6,249 bases of DNA, taken from positions 1-6,249 of the forward strand of contig JAISUA010000107.1 in the NCBI GenBank assembly GCA_031272305.1. Reading direction: 5' to 3'. Both the position numbers and the translations under genes were made by a program. Of this stretch, positions 1 through 5,963 are shown piece by piece. The stretch's first letter is position 1; every line of letters starts with the position of its first letter. The notes under the pieces are model-generated. The model was not told the origin of the DNA. It did not search any database and saw only the letters and a program-made list of their open reading frames with translations. The DNA comes from Clostridioides sp. GTDB taxonomy: Bacteria; Bacillota; Clostridia; Peptostreptococcales; Peptostreptococcaceae.

Positions 1-66
1 GATTACAGACCATTATCAACATATTCAGTTGGAGGTATGAGATTTATAAAAATAGATGGAAGATAA
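1..66 (+). CDS. 3' end of an unidentified gene, truncated by the window edge
   Basis: Frame 1 is open from the first base to a TAA at 64-66 and gives 21 residues, beginning DYRPLSTYSVGG and ending in IKIDGR. The residue mix (P, G, R, D, Y) looks like real protein rather than AT-rich noise, and of the other forward frames one closes within 13 codons and the other reads less protein-like. A hairpin with a T run lies downstream at 211-297 and could end its transcript. The piece is too short to assign to a family, so no function is proposed. It converges on the DUF1540 gene. Confidence 0.5.
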   Translation, partial: DYRPLSTYSVGGMRFIKIDGR

Positions 67-434
67 GCTAAATGAAAATAACGTTATTGAAATAGATTAA
101 AAGAAAAAAATCAGAAAGGGTTAGAAATTTACTGGTAGTGTTATTCTCAAATAAAAATATTTAACAAGTTGTAAATAAGTAATTTGTAAAAAATAATTAA
201 AAAATAATTAAAAAAATAGATTACTAAAACTTTTTATCTGTGAGTTATAAAAACATTATAAACTCAAACAGAAAAGTTAATCAGTAATCTATTTTTTATG
301 CAAAAATATAACGAAAAAAGTTTTCTTAAAAAATTTGTTATGCAAGTATTGAAGTCAGGTAACGAAATTATTATTTCTAGCTAACTTTTTTATATTTATT
401 ACATTAGATATTCATTGAAATAGTGATAAATCAT
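67..434. other. Intergenic region between convergent genes
   Basis: This gap of about 370 bases has no convincing ORF on either strand. It holds a 12-bp perfect palindrome (AATAACGTTATT, 77-88), a short A-rich direct repeat (two copies of AAAATAATTAA around 190-211) and the long hairpin at 211-297 annotated separately. The remaining sequence, 298-434, is AT-rich and nothing else could be recognised in it. Confidence 0.6.
211..297. terminator. Long bidirectional terminator-like hairpin
   Basis: A 15-bp perfect inverted repeat (211-225 with 283-297, AAAAAATAGATTACT and its complement) closes an 87-nt imperfect stem. Pairing continues inside: CTGTGAGTT (238-246) faces AACTCAAACAG (261-271) with a small bulge. 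The right arm ends in six T. Read leftward, the left arm likewise ends in a long T run and further T-rich sequence. Its place between two converging genes fits a terminator used from both sides. The stem is unusually long for a plain terminator, so an unrelated palindromic element is possible. Confidence 0.6.
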
Positions 435-758
435 CTATTTTCCTTGTTCAAAATTGCTACAGAAAGTTCCATAAGTCATCTGAGGACGTGGAGTTTCACT
501 ATCAACTAATATATTTTGAAGATTACAATCCTTGTTTCTATTGTGAATACAATTTGTAACATTACAGTGAATTTGTACTCGTCCATCTGGATTGAAATTG
601 CTTGTTAGCGTTGAACATTCTCCTTTTTGCAAGAAAGTATTACAACTAGTTTGATTGTTATTTCTCGCACTTTCACCTAAAATATTAACTTTACAAGCTT
701 TACATTCATTGTTCATATAATAAGAACAATTTGATACATTACATGATACTTTAAGCAT
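435..758 (-). CDS. DUF1540 family protein with two Cys-rich modules
   Basis: This is a 107-residue soluble protein with no signal peptide or membrane segment. It carries two similar modules of the DUF1540 type: C6-x4-C11-x7-C19 with C39, and C65-x4-C70-x7-C78 with C100; each starts with CNVxNC, and extra cysteines sit at 22 and 48. The cysteine spacing suggests metal binding, which is an inference, since the family has no established biochemical role; it is common in Clostridia and relatives. The ATG at 758 is preceded by GGAGG (770-766 on this strand) at 7-nt spacing, a strong site. The gene is transcribed alone, leftward, away from the ruv block and towards the hairpin at 211-297. The module-2 spacer differs from module 1 (it has PRPQMTYGTF), so the second copy has diverged. 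Confidence 0.88.
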   Translation of the reverse strand: MLKVSCNVSNCSYYMNNECKACKVNILGESARNNNQTSCNTFLQKGECSTLTSNFNPDGRVQIHCNVTNCIHNRNKDCNLQNILVDSETPRPQMTYGTFCSNFEQGK

Positions 759-812
759 TTAAAAACCTCCATAAATTTATTTTCTTTGAACTCAAAAATA
801 TTTAAATATATA

Positions 813-841
813 ATTATTTGCTTTAATTATAATATGTCCAA
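813..841 (-). promoter_or_regulatory. Candidate promoter of the DUF1540 gene
   Basis: On the minus strand TTGGAC (841-836) is followed after 17 bases by AATAAT (818-813), leaving a leader of roughly 50 bases before the ATG at 758. A perfect TATAAT also lies inside the spacer but has no good -35 box at the right distance. In sequence this AT-rich such matches arise by chance, so this is only a candidate. Confidence 0.3.
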
Positions 842-1154
842 ATAATATATTTTTTATTACAAGAAAAGTTCAATTTATAAATTATGAAGATTAAACTTAT
901 GAATTATATTGATTATGAAAAAATTTAATTTATGAATAATTTAATAATAAAAAATTCAAGTTGTAAATTATACAAAATAAATTGAAATTTATAAATTTTA
1001 ATATTTTGTTTTTTAAAATTTTCGCACAAAATGAGTAGATAAGTGTATGAAACAAACATAATTGGAAATAATGGATAAAAAGAAACAGAAAAAGTAGATG
1101 TGTTTAAGAAAAATAGAGTGAATCCATAATTTGAGTGTAAAAATAAAAAAATAG

Positions 1155-1205
1155 CTATGTTCAAATGAATAAAAATGTTGAAAGAATATCTATGTTCAAA
1201 TGAAT
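1155..1205. repeat. Pair of exact 16-bp direct repeats
   Basis: CTATGTTCAAATGAAT occurs at 1155-1170 and 1190-1205, 35 bases apart start to start. The second copy ends 44 bases before the ribosome binding site of the bofC-like gene. The pair could be a tandem operator or a local duplication; no known regulator site was recognised in it. Confidence 0.6.
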
Positions 1206-1249
1206 GGATGTATTGATAAAAAACACATTTATAAAAATATTTGTAAATC

Positions 1250-1255
1250 AGGAGG
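1250..1255 (+). promoter_or_regulatory. Ribosome binding site that sets a TTG start
   Basis: A perfect AGGAGG lies 8 bases before TTG at 1264-1266. The only in-frame ATG upstream (1204) has no Shine-Dalgarno sequence before it. The site therefore argues for a start at 1264 and removes 20 residues from the longest possible reading. Confidence 0.85.
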
Positions 1256-1263
1256 TTGTAATT

Positions 1264-1710
1264 TTGAAAAATAATGGTTTTAAATTTAATTTCAATAAAA
1301 AAATAGTGGCTATGCTTATGGCTTCTTTTGTAATTTTTGCGAGTGGATTTTTTACAGGTCGTTTAGTACCAGAAGATTCTTTCAAAGTTTTGAATTTAAT
1401 ATCAATAAATAAATCAAAAGAAAAAACTAATGCTAATACAAGTAACAGTCAAAATAATACAAGTGAAAAAAAGGAAACTTTGTCTACGGAAGAAAATGAT
1501 AAATCAAAATTAGGAAAATATTCTATAGAAAAAAAAGATGGATATATTGTTCTGTATAAATATGATGCAAATGGGAAAAAAGAACTGTTGGAATCTACAA
1601 AAATAAGTTATGAAGCACTTCCTAAAAATATTCAGGATGAGATAGAATCAGGATTTTTACTAGATTCATCCGATGAAGCATATTCAATGCTAGAAGAAAT
1701 ATCAAGTTAA
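1264..1710 (+). CDS. Membrane-anchored protein with a BofC C-terminal-like domain
   Basis: From the TTG start this is 148 residues. A short basic N-terminus (KNNGFKFNFNKK) leads into one hydrophobic segment at about 14-31 with GxxxGR-like ends, so it is probably a single-pass anchor or uncleaved signal with the rest outside. Residues ~50-82 are a low-complexity linker rich in N, S, K, E and T. Residues ~84-148 (GKYSIEKKDGYIVLYKY, then a SYEALPKNIQDEIESG stretch and a final SMLEEISS) match what I recall of the BofC C-terminal domain. In Bacillus, BofC is a secreted regulator of the SpoIVB protease in sporulation and its gene also neighbours ruvA. The BofC N-terminal domain is absent here, so the role need not be the same. 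The domain call rests on remembered pattern plus position. Confidence 0.7.
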   Translation: MKNNGFKFNFNKKIVAMLMASFVIFASGFFTGRLVPEDSFKVLNLISINKSKEKTNANTSNSQNNTSEKKETLSTEENDKSKLGKYSIEKKDGYIVLYKYDANGKKELLESTKISYEALPKNIQDEIESGFLLDSSDEAYSMLEEISS

Positions 1711-1816
1711 ATATTTTATATTGATAGATTGAAAAATGTAGGCTCATTGAAAAATATATAAAAACATTACAAAATGTTTGTGCAGATATTTGAGGTTAAA
1801 AGAAATATCAAGTTAA
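1695..1816. repeat. Echo of the 3' end of the bofC-like gene
   Basis: The last 16 bases of the gene, stop codon included (AGAAATATCAAGTTAA, 1695-1710), recur exactly at 1801-1816. The ~23 bases ahead of the shared GAAAT..TAA end also align at roughly 70% (16 of 23 by eye). The second copy is not in a gene and looks like a decayed duplication of the gene's tail. Confidence 0.5.
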
Positions 1817-1919
1817 TATGTTATCAAAAATTCAGATATAATTTTTGAATAAATTATAATTTATATGAAAGTATTTAATTTTTTTTAGATGATATGAAAA
1901 ATAGCTTTAGATAATATAG

Positions 1920-2024
1920 AAAATAGCTGATGAAATTGTTTTTAGAATCATTCGATTATCTTACACCTTCTGTGAGAATAAGTCGAAAATCGAATCTTAG
2001 AAACAACATTCATCAGCTTATTTT
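1920..2024. terminator. Long imperfect hairpin, terminator-like or a small palindromic element
   Basis: AGCTGATGAA (1925-1934) pairs perfectly with TTCATCAGCT (2009-2018). The stem extends outward with A/T pairs (AAAAT against TATTTT, one bulge) and inward with TTGTTT/AAACAA (1936-1941, 2001-2006) and TTCGAT/ATCGAA (1951-1956, 1989-1994). A small tip helix (CTTACAC against GTG...TAAG) closes the loop near 1960-1981. The flanking A and T runs would allow termination in either direction, but the arms are longer and less perfect than in usual terminators and the nearest stop codon is about 210 bases upstream. It resembles the hairpin at 211-297 in design, not in sequence. Confidence 0.55.
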
Positions 2025-2098
2025 AATATAGTATAAAAATAAAATTTTCTGTAATAAGTATTTAAATAAAAAGTTTTAATTTTTAAATTTAAAAATAA

Positions 2099-2227
2099 TA
2101 TCTTGTGTATTTTTTTAAGACTATTAATATTAAAGATAGAAATTCAGTACAAGCAAATATTGTTGTTGCAATTCAAAAAGACAATGGTAGAGTCACACAC
2201 AAAATTAAATTAAAAAAATATTGTTAA
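2099..2227 (+). pseudogene. Coding-like island, possible gene remnant
   Basis: One forward frame is open from 2099 to TAA at 2225-2227 (42 codons). Its second half reads like real protein (NSVQANIVVAIQKDNG, then RVTHKIKLKKYC). Bases 2141-2207 are near 30% G+C, while the flanks are close to 10%. There is no ATG, and the only early start, GTG at 2105, lacks a ribosome binding site. It may be the tail of a decayed gene that once lay before ruvC; no family was recognised. Confidence 0.25.
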
Positions 2228-2233
2228 CTATTA

Positions 2234-2262
2234 TTAAATAATTCTTTCAATTAGTGTATAAT
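2234..2262 (+). promoter_or_regulatory. Candidate ruvC promoter
   Basis: A perfect TATAAT at 2257-2262 lies 30 bases before the ruvC ATG. Seventeen bases upstream is TTAAAT (2234-2239), a weak -35 match. A second overlapping TATAAT begins at 2262. The -10 box is good and well placed; the -35 box is doubtful. Confidence 0.4.
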
Positions 2263-2292
2263 ATAATTAGTACAAAATGAAAGGGAACAAAT

Positions 2293-2796
2293 ATGATAAT
2301 TTTAGGAATAGATCCTGGCATAGCGATTGTTGGATATGGAATACTTGAGTACAAAAATAACAAATTTACTCCAATAGACTATGGTGCAATCACTACACCT
2401 GCACACACAGATACGAGTAAAAGATTGAATACTATTTACAAAGGAATTGATATATTAATAAAGCAATATAATGTAGAAGAAGTTGGAATAGAGGAACTTT
2501 TTTTCAATAAAAATATAAAAACTGCAATAACAGTTGCACAAGCGAGAGGAGTTGTTCTTTTGGCTTGTGAACAAAATGGCATTCCTATTTACGAGTACAC
2601 TCCTCTACAGGTGAAACAAGGTGTTGTTGGATATGGTAGAGCAAAGAAATTTCAAGTTCAGGAAATGGTCACAGCCATTTTGAATCTTAGAGAAATTCCT
2701 AAACCAGATGATGTTGCAGATGCTATAGCAATTGCAATTTGCCACGCACATGCAAATAAACTTGAAAAAACTTTGAGAAACATAGGAATCAAATAG
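2293..2796 (+). CDS. ruvC: RuvC, Holliday junction resolvase
   Basis: RuvC is the endonuclease that makes paired, symmetric cuts across a four-way DNA junction to finish recombinational repair; it acts as a dimer on the RuvAB-bound junction. The protein has 167 residues, full family length. It begins ILGIDPG with the first catalytic Asp at D7. The other acidic residues expected for the RNase H-like fold are present: E67 in VGIEELFF, and D140 and D143 in PDDVADAIAIAICHAH near the C-terminus. The conserved YTPLQVKQGVVGYGRAKK stretch (102-119) is intact. The ATG at 2293 has AAGGGA (2281-2286) six bases upstream. ruvA follows after 175 bases. All key residues are in place, so it should be active. 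Confidence 0.97.
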   Translation: MIILGIDPGIAIVGYGILEYKNNKFTPIDYGAITTPAHTDTSKRLNTIYKGIDILIKQYNVEEVGIEELFFNKNIKTAITVAQARGVVLLACEQNGIPIYEYTPLQVKQGVVGYGRAKKFQVQEMVTAILNLREIPKPDDVADAIAIAICHAHANKLEKTLRNIGIK

Positions 2797-2960
2797 AATC
2801 TACAAAAATACAGTTAAAAACAACAAATAAATAGAAAATATAAAATTACATGTAATAAAAAAAATCATATGGAATTCACAAAATTACAGCGAAAAACAAC
2901 AAATAAATAGAAGTTATAAAATTACATGTAAAAAATATATAGAATTTACAAAACTCACAG
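2796..2960. repeat. Tandem duplication filling the ruvC-ruvA spacer
   Basis: Unit A (2796-2871, 76 bp) and unit B (2872-2941, 70 bp) agree at about 53 of their first 60 bases. A third, partial unit (2942-2960, GAATTTACAAAACTCACAG) runs up to the ruvA ribosome binding site. Unit A starts on the last base of the ruvC stop codon. Each full unit carries the perfect 10-bp palindrome TTACATGTAA (2846-2855 and 2922-2931) and the block ACAACAAATAAATAGAA. No coding frame was seen. Confidence 0.8.
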
Positions 2961-2971
2961 GTGGTCAAAAA

Positions 2972-3595
2972 ATGTATAATTATATAAAAGGAACAGTTGA
3001 AGAAATAAACTTAAGTTATATTGTTTTGGAAAATAACGACATTGGATATCAAATCAATACATCAGCAAATACAATGGCATCTATTAAAATAGGGAAAGAA
3101 GCAAAAATTTATACGAAACTTATTGTTAAGGAAGATGATATGAGTATTTGTGGATTTGATACAAAAGAAGAATTAGAAGTTTTTGAGTTGCTTATTTCTG
3201 TATCGAAAATAGGTCCTAAGGTTGCACTTGGAATTCTTTCGTTTGCAAATTATCAAAAGATATGTGAATATATTTTGAATGAAAATATTGCAGGACTTTC
3301 GAAAGCACCTGGTGTCGGTAAAAAAACAGCAGAAAGAATTGTTTTAGAACTTAGAGATAAAGTTGAAAAAGTTGGATATGCTTTTGAAGCTACTTTTTCA
3401 AATTCAGAAGATGTGGAAGTGACTACAAATATAAGTTGTGGAGCAGAGTCAGTTGCTGCACTTGTAACACTTGGATATTCTGATTCAGAAGCAAGAGAAG
3501 CAGTCCAAAAATCAATTGATACGTTGAAGAATACTAGCAATAAAGAAATAACATCAGAAGATGTGATAAAAAAAGCGTTAGCATATCTTTTTTAG
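2972..3595 (+). CDS. ruvA: RuvA, Holliday junction-binding subunit
   Basis: RuvA binds the four-way junction as a tetramer, holds it square and loads the RuvB motors. The protein has 207 residues, usual length. Domain I, an OB fold, covers about 1-62 and includes VKEDDMSICGF, where E54 and D55 match the acidic pin that separates strands. Domain II carries two helix-hairpin-helix motifs, VSKIGPKVALGILS (77-90) and APGVGKKTAERIVLEL (112-127). A flexible acidic linker (~134-155) leads to domain III (~158-207), the RuvB-binding part, which ends ...KKALAYLF as in many relatives. The ATG has AGGTGG (2959-2964) seven bases upstream. It follows ruvC after a repeat-filled spacer and precedes ruvB by 250 bases, wider than the near-contiguous ruvAB of many bacteria. 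Confidence 0.97.
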   Translation: MYNYIKGTVEEINLSYIVLENNDIGYQINTSANTMASIKIGKEAKIYTKLIVKEDDMSICGFDTKEELEVFELLISVSKIGPKVALGILSFANYQKICEYILNENIAGLSKAPGVGKKTAERIVLELRDKVEKVGYAFEATFSNSEDVEVTTNISCGAESVAALVTLGYSDSEAREAVQKSIDTLKNTSNKEITSEDVIKKALAYLF

Positions 3596-3668
3596 AAAAA
3601 GTTAGGTTAGTGTTTAGTAAAAAATTGTATTTATCAACAAAAATTAAGTGAAATTTAAGAAAAAAGAG

Positions 3669-3674
3669 TATAAT
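3669..3674 (+). promoter_or_regulatory. Candidate -10 box upstream of ruvB
   Basis: A perfect TATAAT sits in the ruvA-ruvB gap. The sequence where a -35 box should be (AAGTGA or TTAAGT, depending on spacer) is a poor match. With the 250-bp gap this suggests ruvB-queA may have its own promoter, but competing TATAAT boxes lie in the repeats just downstream. Confidence 0.3.
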
Positions 3675-3729
3675 ACAATTATAAATATAAAATAGAAATT
3701 GAAGTTGTAAATTTAATAAAAAAAGAAAG

Positions 3730-3800
3730 ATTTGTATAATAAAAAAATATTTGTATAATAAAAAAATATTTGTATAAAAAAAGATTTGTATAATAAATTT
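3730..3800. repeat. Four short tandem units carrying TATAAT-type boxes
   Basis: The unit ATTTGTATAATAAAAAAAT repeats with TTTG starting at 3731, 3750, 3769 and 3785, so the periods are 19, 19 and 16. Units 1, 2 and 4 contain a perfect TATAAT (3735-3740, 3754-3759, 3789-3794); unit 3 has TATAAA. It lies 46 bases before the ruvB start. It may be a slippage-prone tract, possibly with promoter activity; no matching -35 boxes were found. Confidence 0.75.
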
Positions 3801-3835
3801 GAATTATTTAATTAAACTAAAACTGAAGAGAAAGT

Positions 3836-3842
3836 AGGTGAT
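3836..3842 (+). promoter_or_regulatory. Ribosome binding site that sets the ruvB TTG start
   Basis: AGGTGAT matches the distal part of the extended anti-Shine-Dalgarno target (AGGAGGTGAT) and sits three bases before TTG at 3846. The next in-frame start, ATG at 3888, lacks a comparable site. Confidence 0.65.
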
Positions 3843-3845
3843 AAA

Positions 3846-4865
3846 TTGCAAGAGTTTGATGAAGATGGAAGGATAATAACATCAGCGATGGATGTAAATG
3901 ATGTTGATATAGAAAACAATTTGAGACCGAAATCATTAGATGAGTATCTAGGTCAAGAAAAATCAAAGGAACAATTAAGAATATTTATTGAAGCTGCAAA
4001 AACACGTGATGAACAGTTGGATCATGTTCTTTTATATGGACCTCCTGGACTTGGAAAGACTACTCTTGCAGGAATCATTGCCAATGAGATGGGAGTTAGC
4101 CTTAGGATCACATCTGGTCCTGCCATTGAAAGAGCTGGAGATTTGGCAGCTATACTTACAAATTTAAACGAAAACGATGTTCTTTTCATTGATGAAATAC
4201 ATAGGTTGAACAGAAGTGTAGAAGAAATTTTATATCCTGCAATGGAGGATTTTTGTTTAGATATAATAATTGGAAAGGGTGCTTCTGCAAGAAGCATTAG
4301 GCTTGATTTGCCAAAGTTTACTTTGATAGGTGCTACAACTAGAGCAGGTATGCTTACGAATCCACTTAGAGATAGATTTGGAGTTATATGCAAACTTGAC
4401 TATTACAAAAATGAAGAACTTGCAGATATTATAAAAAGATCTTCACAAATTCTAGGTGTAGAAATAGAAGATAGAGGAGCTTTCGAACTTGCAAGAAGAT
4501 CTAGAGGAACGCCTAGAATAGCAAATAGATTATTGAAAAGAGTTAGAGATTATGCTCAAGTAAAATATGATGGTGTGATTTCAGATGAAATTGCTAAGAA
4601 TGCACTTGAGTTATTAGGAATAGACTCTTTAGGTCTTGATTATGTCGATAAGAAACTACTAAGTACTATTATCCACAAATTTAGAGGAGGACCTGTAGGT
4701 CTAGACACTCTAGCTGCTGCGATTGGTGAAGATAGAAATACAATAGAAGATGTTTTTGAACCGTATTTATTACAGATAGGTTTTATCAATAGAAGTCCGA
4801 GAGGAAGAGTAATTATGCCACTTGCTTATGAGCATTTGAATATAAAACCACCAGAGAATAGATAA
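3846..4865 (+). CDS. ruvB: RuvB, Holliday junction branch-migration ATPase
   Basis: RuvB is the hexameric AAA+ motor that, placed by RuvA, pulls DNA through the junction using ATP. The protein has 339 residues, typical length. The N-terminal LRPKSLDEYLGQE (26-38) is the family signature. Walker A is GPPGLGKTT (65-73), Walker B LFIDEIH (113-119), sensor 1 lies in GATTRAG (162-168), the arginine finger is R175 in LRDRFG, and the sensor 2 region is RGTPRIANRLLKRVRD (220-235). A C-terminal winged helix (about 266-330) carries GLDTLAAAIGED and SPRGRV. Nothing essential is missing. Translation starts at TTG, supported by AGGTGAT just upstream. queA follows after 72 bases with no terminator seen between, so the two are probably cotranscribed. 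Confidence 0.97.
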   Translation: MQEFDEDGRIITSAMDVNDVDIENNLRPKSLDEYLGQEKSKEQLRIFIEAAKTRDEQLDHVLLYGPPGLGKTTLAGIIANEMGVSLRITSGPAIERAGDLAAILTNLNENDVLFIDEIHRLNRSVEEILYPAMEDFCLDIIIGKGASARSIRLDLPKFTLIGATTRAGMLTNPLRDRFGVICKLDYYKNEELADIIKRSSQILGVEIEDRGAFELARRSRGTPRIANRLLKRVRDYAQVKYDGVISDEIAKNALELLGIDSLGLDYVDKKLLSTIIHKFRGGPVGLDTLAAAIGEDRNTIEDVFEPYLLQIGFINRSPRGRVIMPLAYEHLNIKPPENR

Positions 4866-4925
4866 AACTTAAGGAAGAAATAAGATATTTAATAATAGAA
4901 AATGATATAGATAGCAAAAGAATGG

Positions 4926-4932
4926 AAGGAAG
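4926..4932 (+). promoter_or_regulatory. Ribosome binding site that sets the queA TTG start
   Basis: AAGGAAG lies five to seven bases before TTG at 4938. The first residues after that TTG (KTSDFKFDLPQELIAQ) are where QueA proteins normally begin, so both signals agree on the start. Confidence 0.75.
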
Positions 4933-4937
4933 AAATT

Positions 4938-5963
4938 TTGAAGACAAGCGATTTTAAATTTGATTTACCACAAGAGCTTATTGCTCAAACTCCGATTGAG
5001 GACAGAGCAAATTCAAGACTCATGGTATTAGATAAAAAAACAGGAAACATAGAACATAAGATTTTTAAAGATATAATTGATTATTTCGAAGAAGGAGATT
5101 GTTTGGTATTAAACGATACAAAAGTTATACCAGCAAGACTTATTGGAGAAAAACTTGAAACAAAAGGGAAAATAGAATTTTTACTTTTGAAGAGAATATC
5201 TGATAACAAATGGGAAACTCTAGTCAAGCCAGGGAAAAAAGCAAAAATAGGAGCAAAATTTTCTTTTGGAAATGAAAAATTAATAGCAACTGTTACTGAT
5301 TACAGTGAGGATGGTTCAAGAATAGTAGAATTTGAATTCGATGGTATTTTTGAAGAAATTCTAGATGAGCTTGGCGTTATGCCTTTGCCTCCTTATATCA
5401 CAGAAAAACTTGAAGAACGTGATAGATATCAGACTGTATATTCAAAAAATAGTGGTTCTGTAGCGGCTCCAACAGCAGGACTTCATTTCACAAAAGAATT
5501 ACTTGATAAAATAGAAAAAAAAGGAGTTGATATTGCATATGTCACATTGCATGTTGGTCTAGGAACATTTAGACCAGTAAAAGTAGATGATGTTGAAAAT
5601 CATCACATGCATTCTGAATATTATGAAGTAAACGAGGAAACTGCAAGAAAAATAAATAACGCAAAGAAAAATGGAAAGAATGTAATTTGCTGTGGAACTA
5701 CTAGCTGTAGAACTGTTGAATCTGCAAGTGATGAAAATGGAGTATTACAAGCAAAATCAGGCTGGACAGATATATTTATATATCCAGGTTATGAATTTAA
5801 GATTTTAGATAAATTGATAACAAATTTTCATTTGCCAGAATCAACTTTACTTATGTTAGTTAGCTCACTTAGTACAAAAGAAATAATTTTAGATGCTTAC
5901 AAAGAAGCAGTACAAGAAAGATATAGATTTTTTAGTTTTGGAGATGCAATGTTTATAAAATAA
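4938..5963 (+). CDS. queA: QueA, tRNA preQ1(34) S-adenosylmethionine ribosyltransferase-isomerase
   Basis: QueA transfers and isomerises the ribose of S-adenosylmethionine onto preQ1 at the wobble position of GUN-anticodon tRNAs, giving epoxyqueuosine. The protein has 341 residues, full length. Family motifs in order: DFKFDLPQELIAQTP (5-19), RLMVLD (27-32), LNDTKVIPARL (58-68), MPLPPYI in the middle, SVAAPTAGLHFT (174-185), LHVGLGTFRPV, HSEYY, GTTSCRTVE (253-261), TNFHLPESTLLMLVSS (295-310) and a final YRFFSFGDAMFI. It starts at TTG. It follows ruvB by 72 bases in the usual Firmicute order; tgt, which inserts preQ1, would be expected next but lies outside the window if present. Its TAA stop is also the first three bases of the downstream repeat. 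Confidence 0.97.
   Translation: MKTSDFKFDLPQELIAQTPIEDRANSRLMVLDKKTGNIEHKIFKDIIDYFEEGDCLVLNDTKVIPARLIGEKLETKGKIEFLLLKRISDNKWETLVKPGKKAKIGAKFSFGNEKLIATVTDYSEDGSRIVEFEFDGIFEEILDELGVMPLPPYITEKLEERDRYQTVYSKNSGSVAAPTAGLHFTKELLDKIEKKGVDIAYVTLHVGLGTFRPVKVDDVENHHMHSEYYEVNEETARKINNAKKNGKNVICCGTTSCRTVESASDENGVLQAKSGWTDIFIYPGYEFKILDKLITNFHLPESTLLMLVSSLSTKEIILDAYKEAVQERYRFFSFGDAMFIK

Larger units (their letters stand above)
759..1249. other. Very AT-rich gap between divergent genes
   Basis: This gap should hold the divergent promoters of the DUF1540 gene and the bofC-like gene. It contains a candidate leftward promoter (813-841) and an exact 16-bp direct repeat at 1155-1170 and 1190-1205. A leftward open frame of 79 codons (925-1164) is rich in F, I and L and lacks a ribosome binding site; it is not accepted as a gene. 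No RNA gene was recognised. Confidence 0.6.
1711..2292. other. 582-bp gap between the bofC-like gene and ruvC
   Basis: This gap holds the echo of the upstream gene's end (1801-1816), a 15-bp near-repeat pair (1892-1906 and 1914-1928, sharing GAAAATAGCT-like sequence), the long hairpin at 1920-2024, a coding-like island (2099-2227) and the likely ruvC promoter near 2257. Its length suggests ruvC is transcribed separately from the bofC-like gene. Confidence 0.6.

Noticed and set aside
77..88. 12-bp palindrome AATAACGTTATT as an operator
   Set aside because: It lies just past a stop codon between convergent genes, where no promoter is expected, and is short enough to occur by chance in AT-rich DNA.
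925..1164. Leftward open frame of 79 codons in the gap before the bofC-like gene
   Set aside because: It has no Shine-Dalgarno sequence before its ATG, is dominated by F, I, L, N and Y as AT-rich noise gives, and runs into sequence of extreme composition. A T-rich strand has few stops by chance.
2796..2960. Possible CRISPR-like repeats between ruvC and ruvA
   Set aside because: The units are adjacent, diverged over their whole length and have no unique spacers between fixed repeats; this is tandem duplication.
3253..3540. Leftward open frame of 95 codons inside ruvA
   Set aside because: It is antisense to an intact ruvA with clear motifs; a shadow of that gene's codon use.
4022..4393. Leftward open frame of 123 codons inside ruvB
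   Set aside because: It is antisense to the Walker and sensor motifs of ruvB, whose conservation explains the openness.
4866..4937. Possible preQ1 riboswitch before queA
   Set aside because: The 72-base gap has no recognisable preQ1 aptamer stem or C-rich loop, and no terminator.
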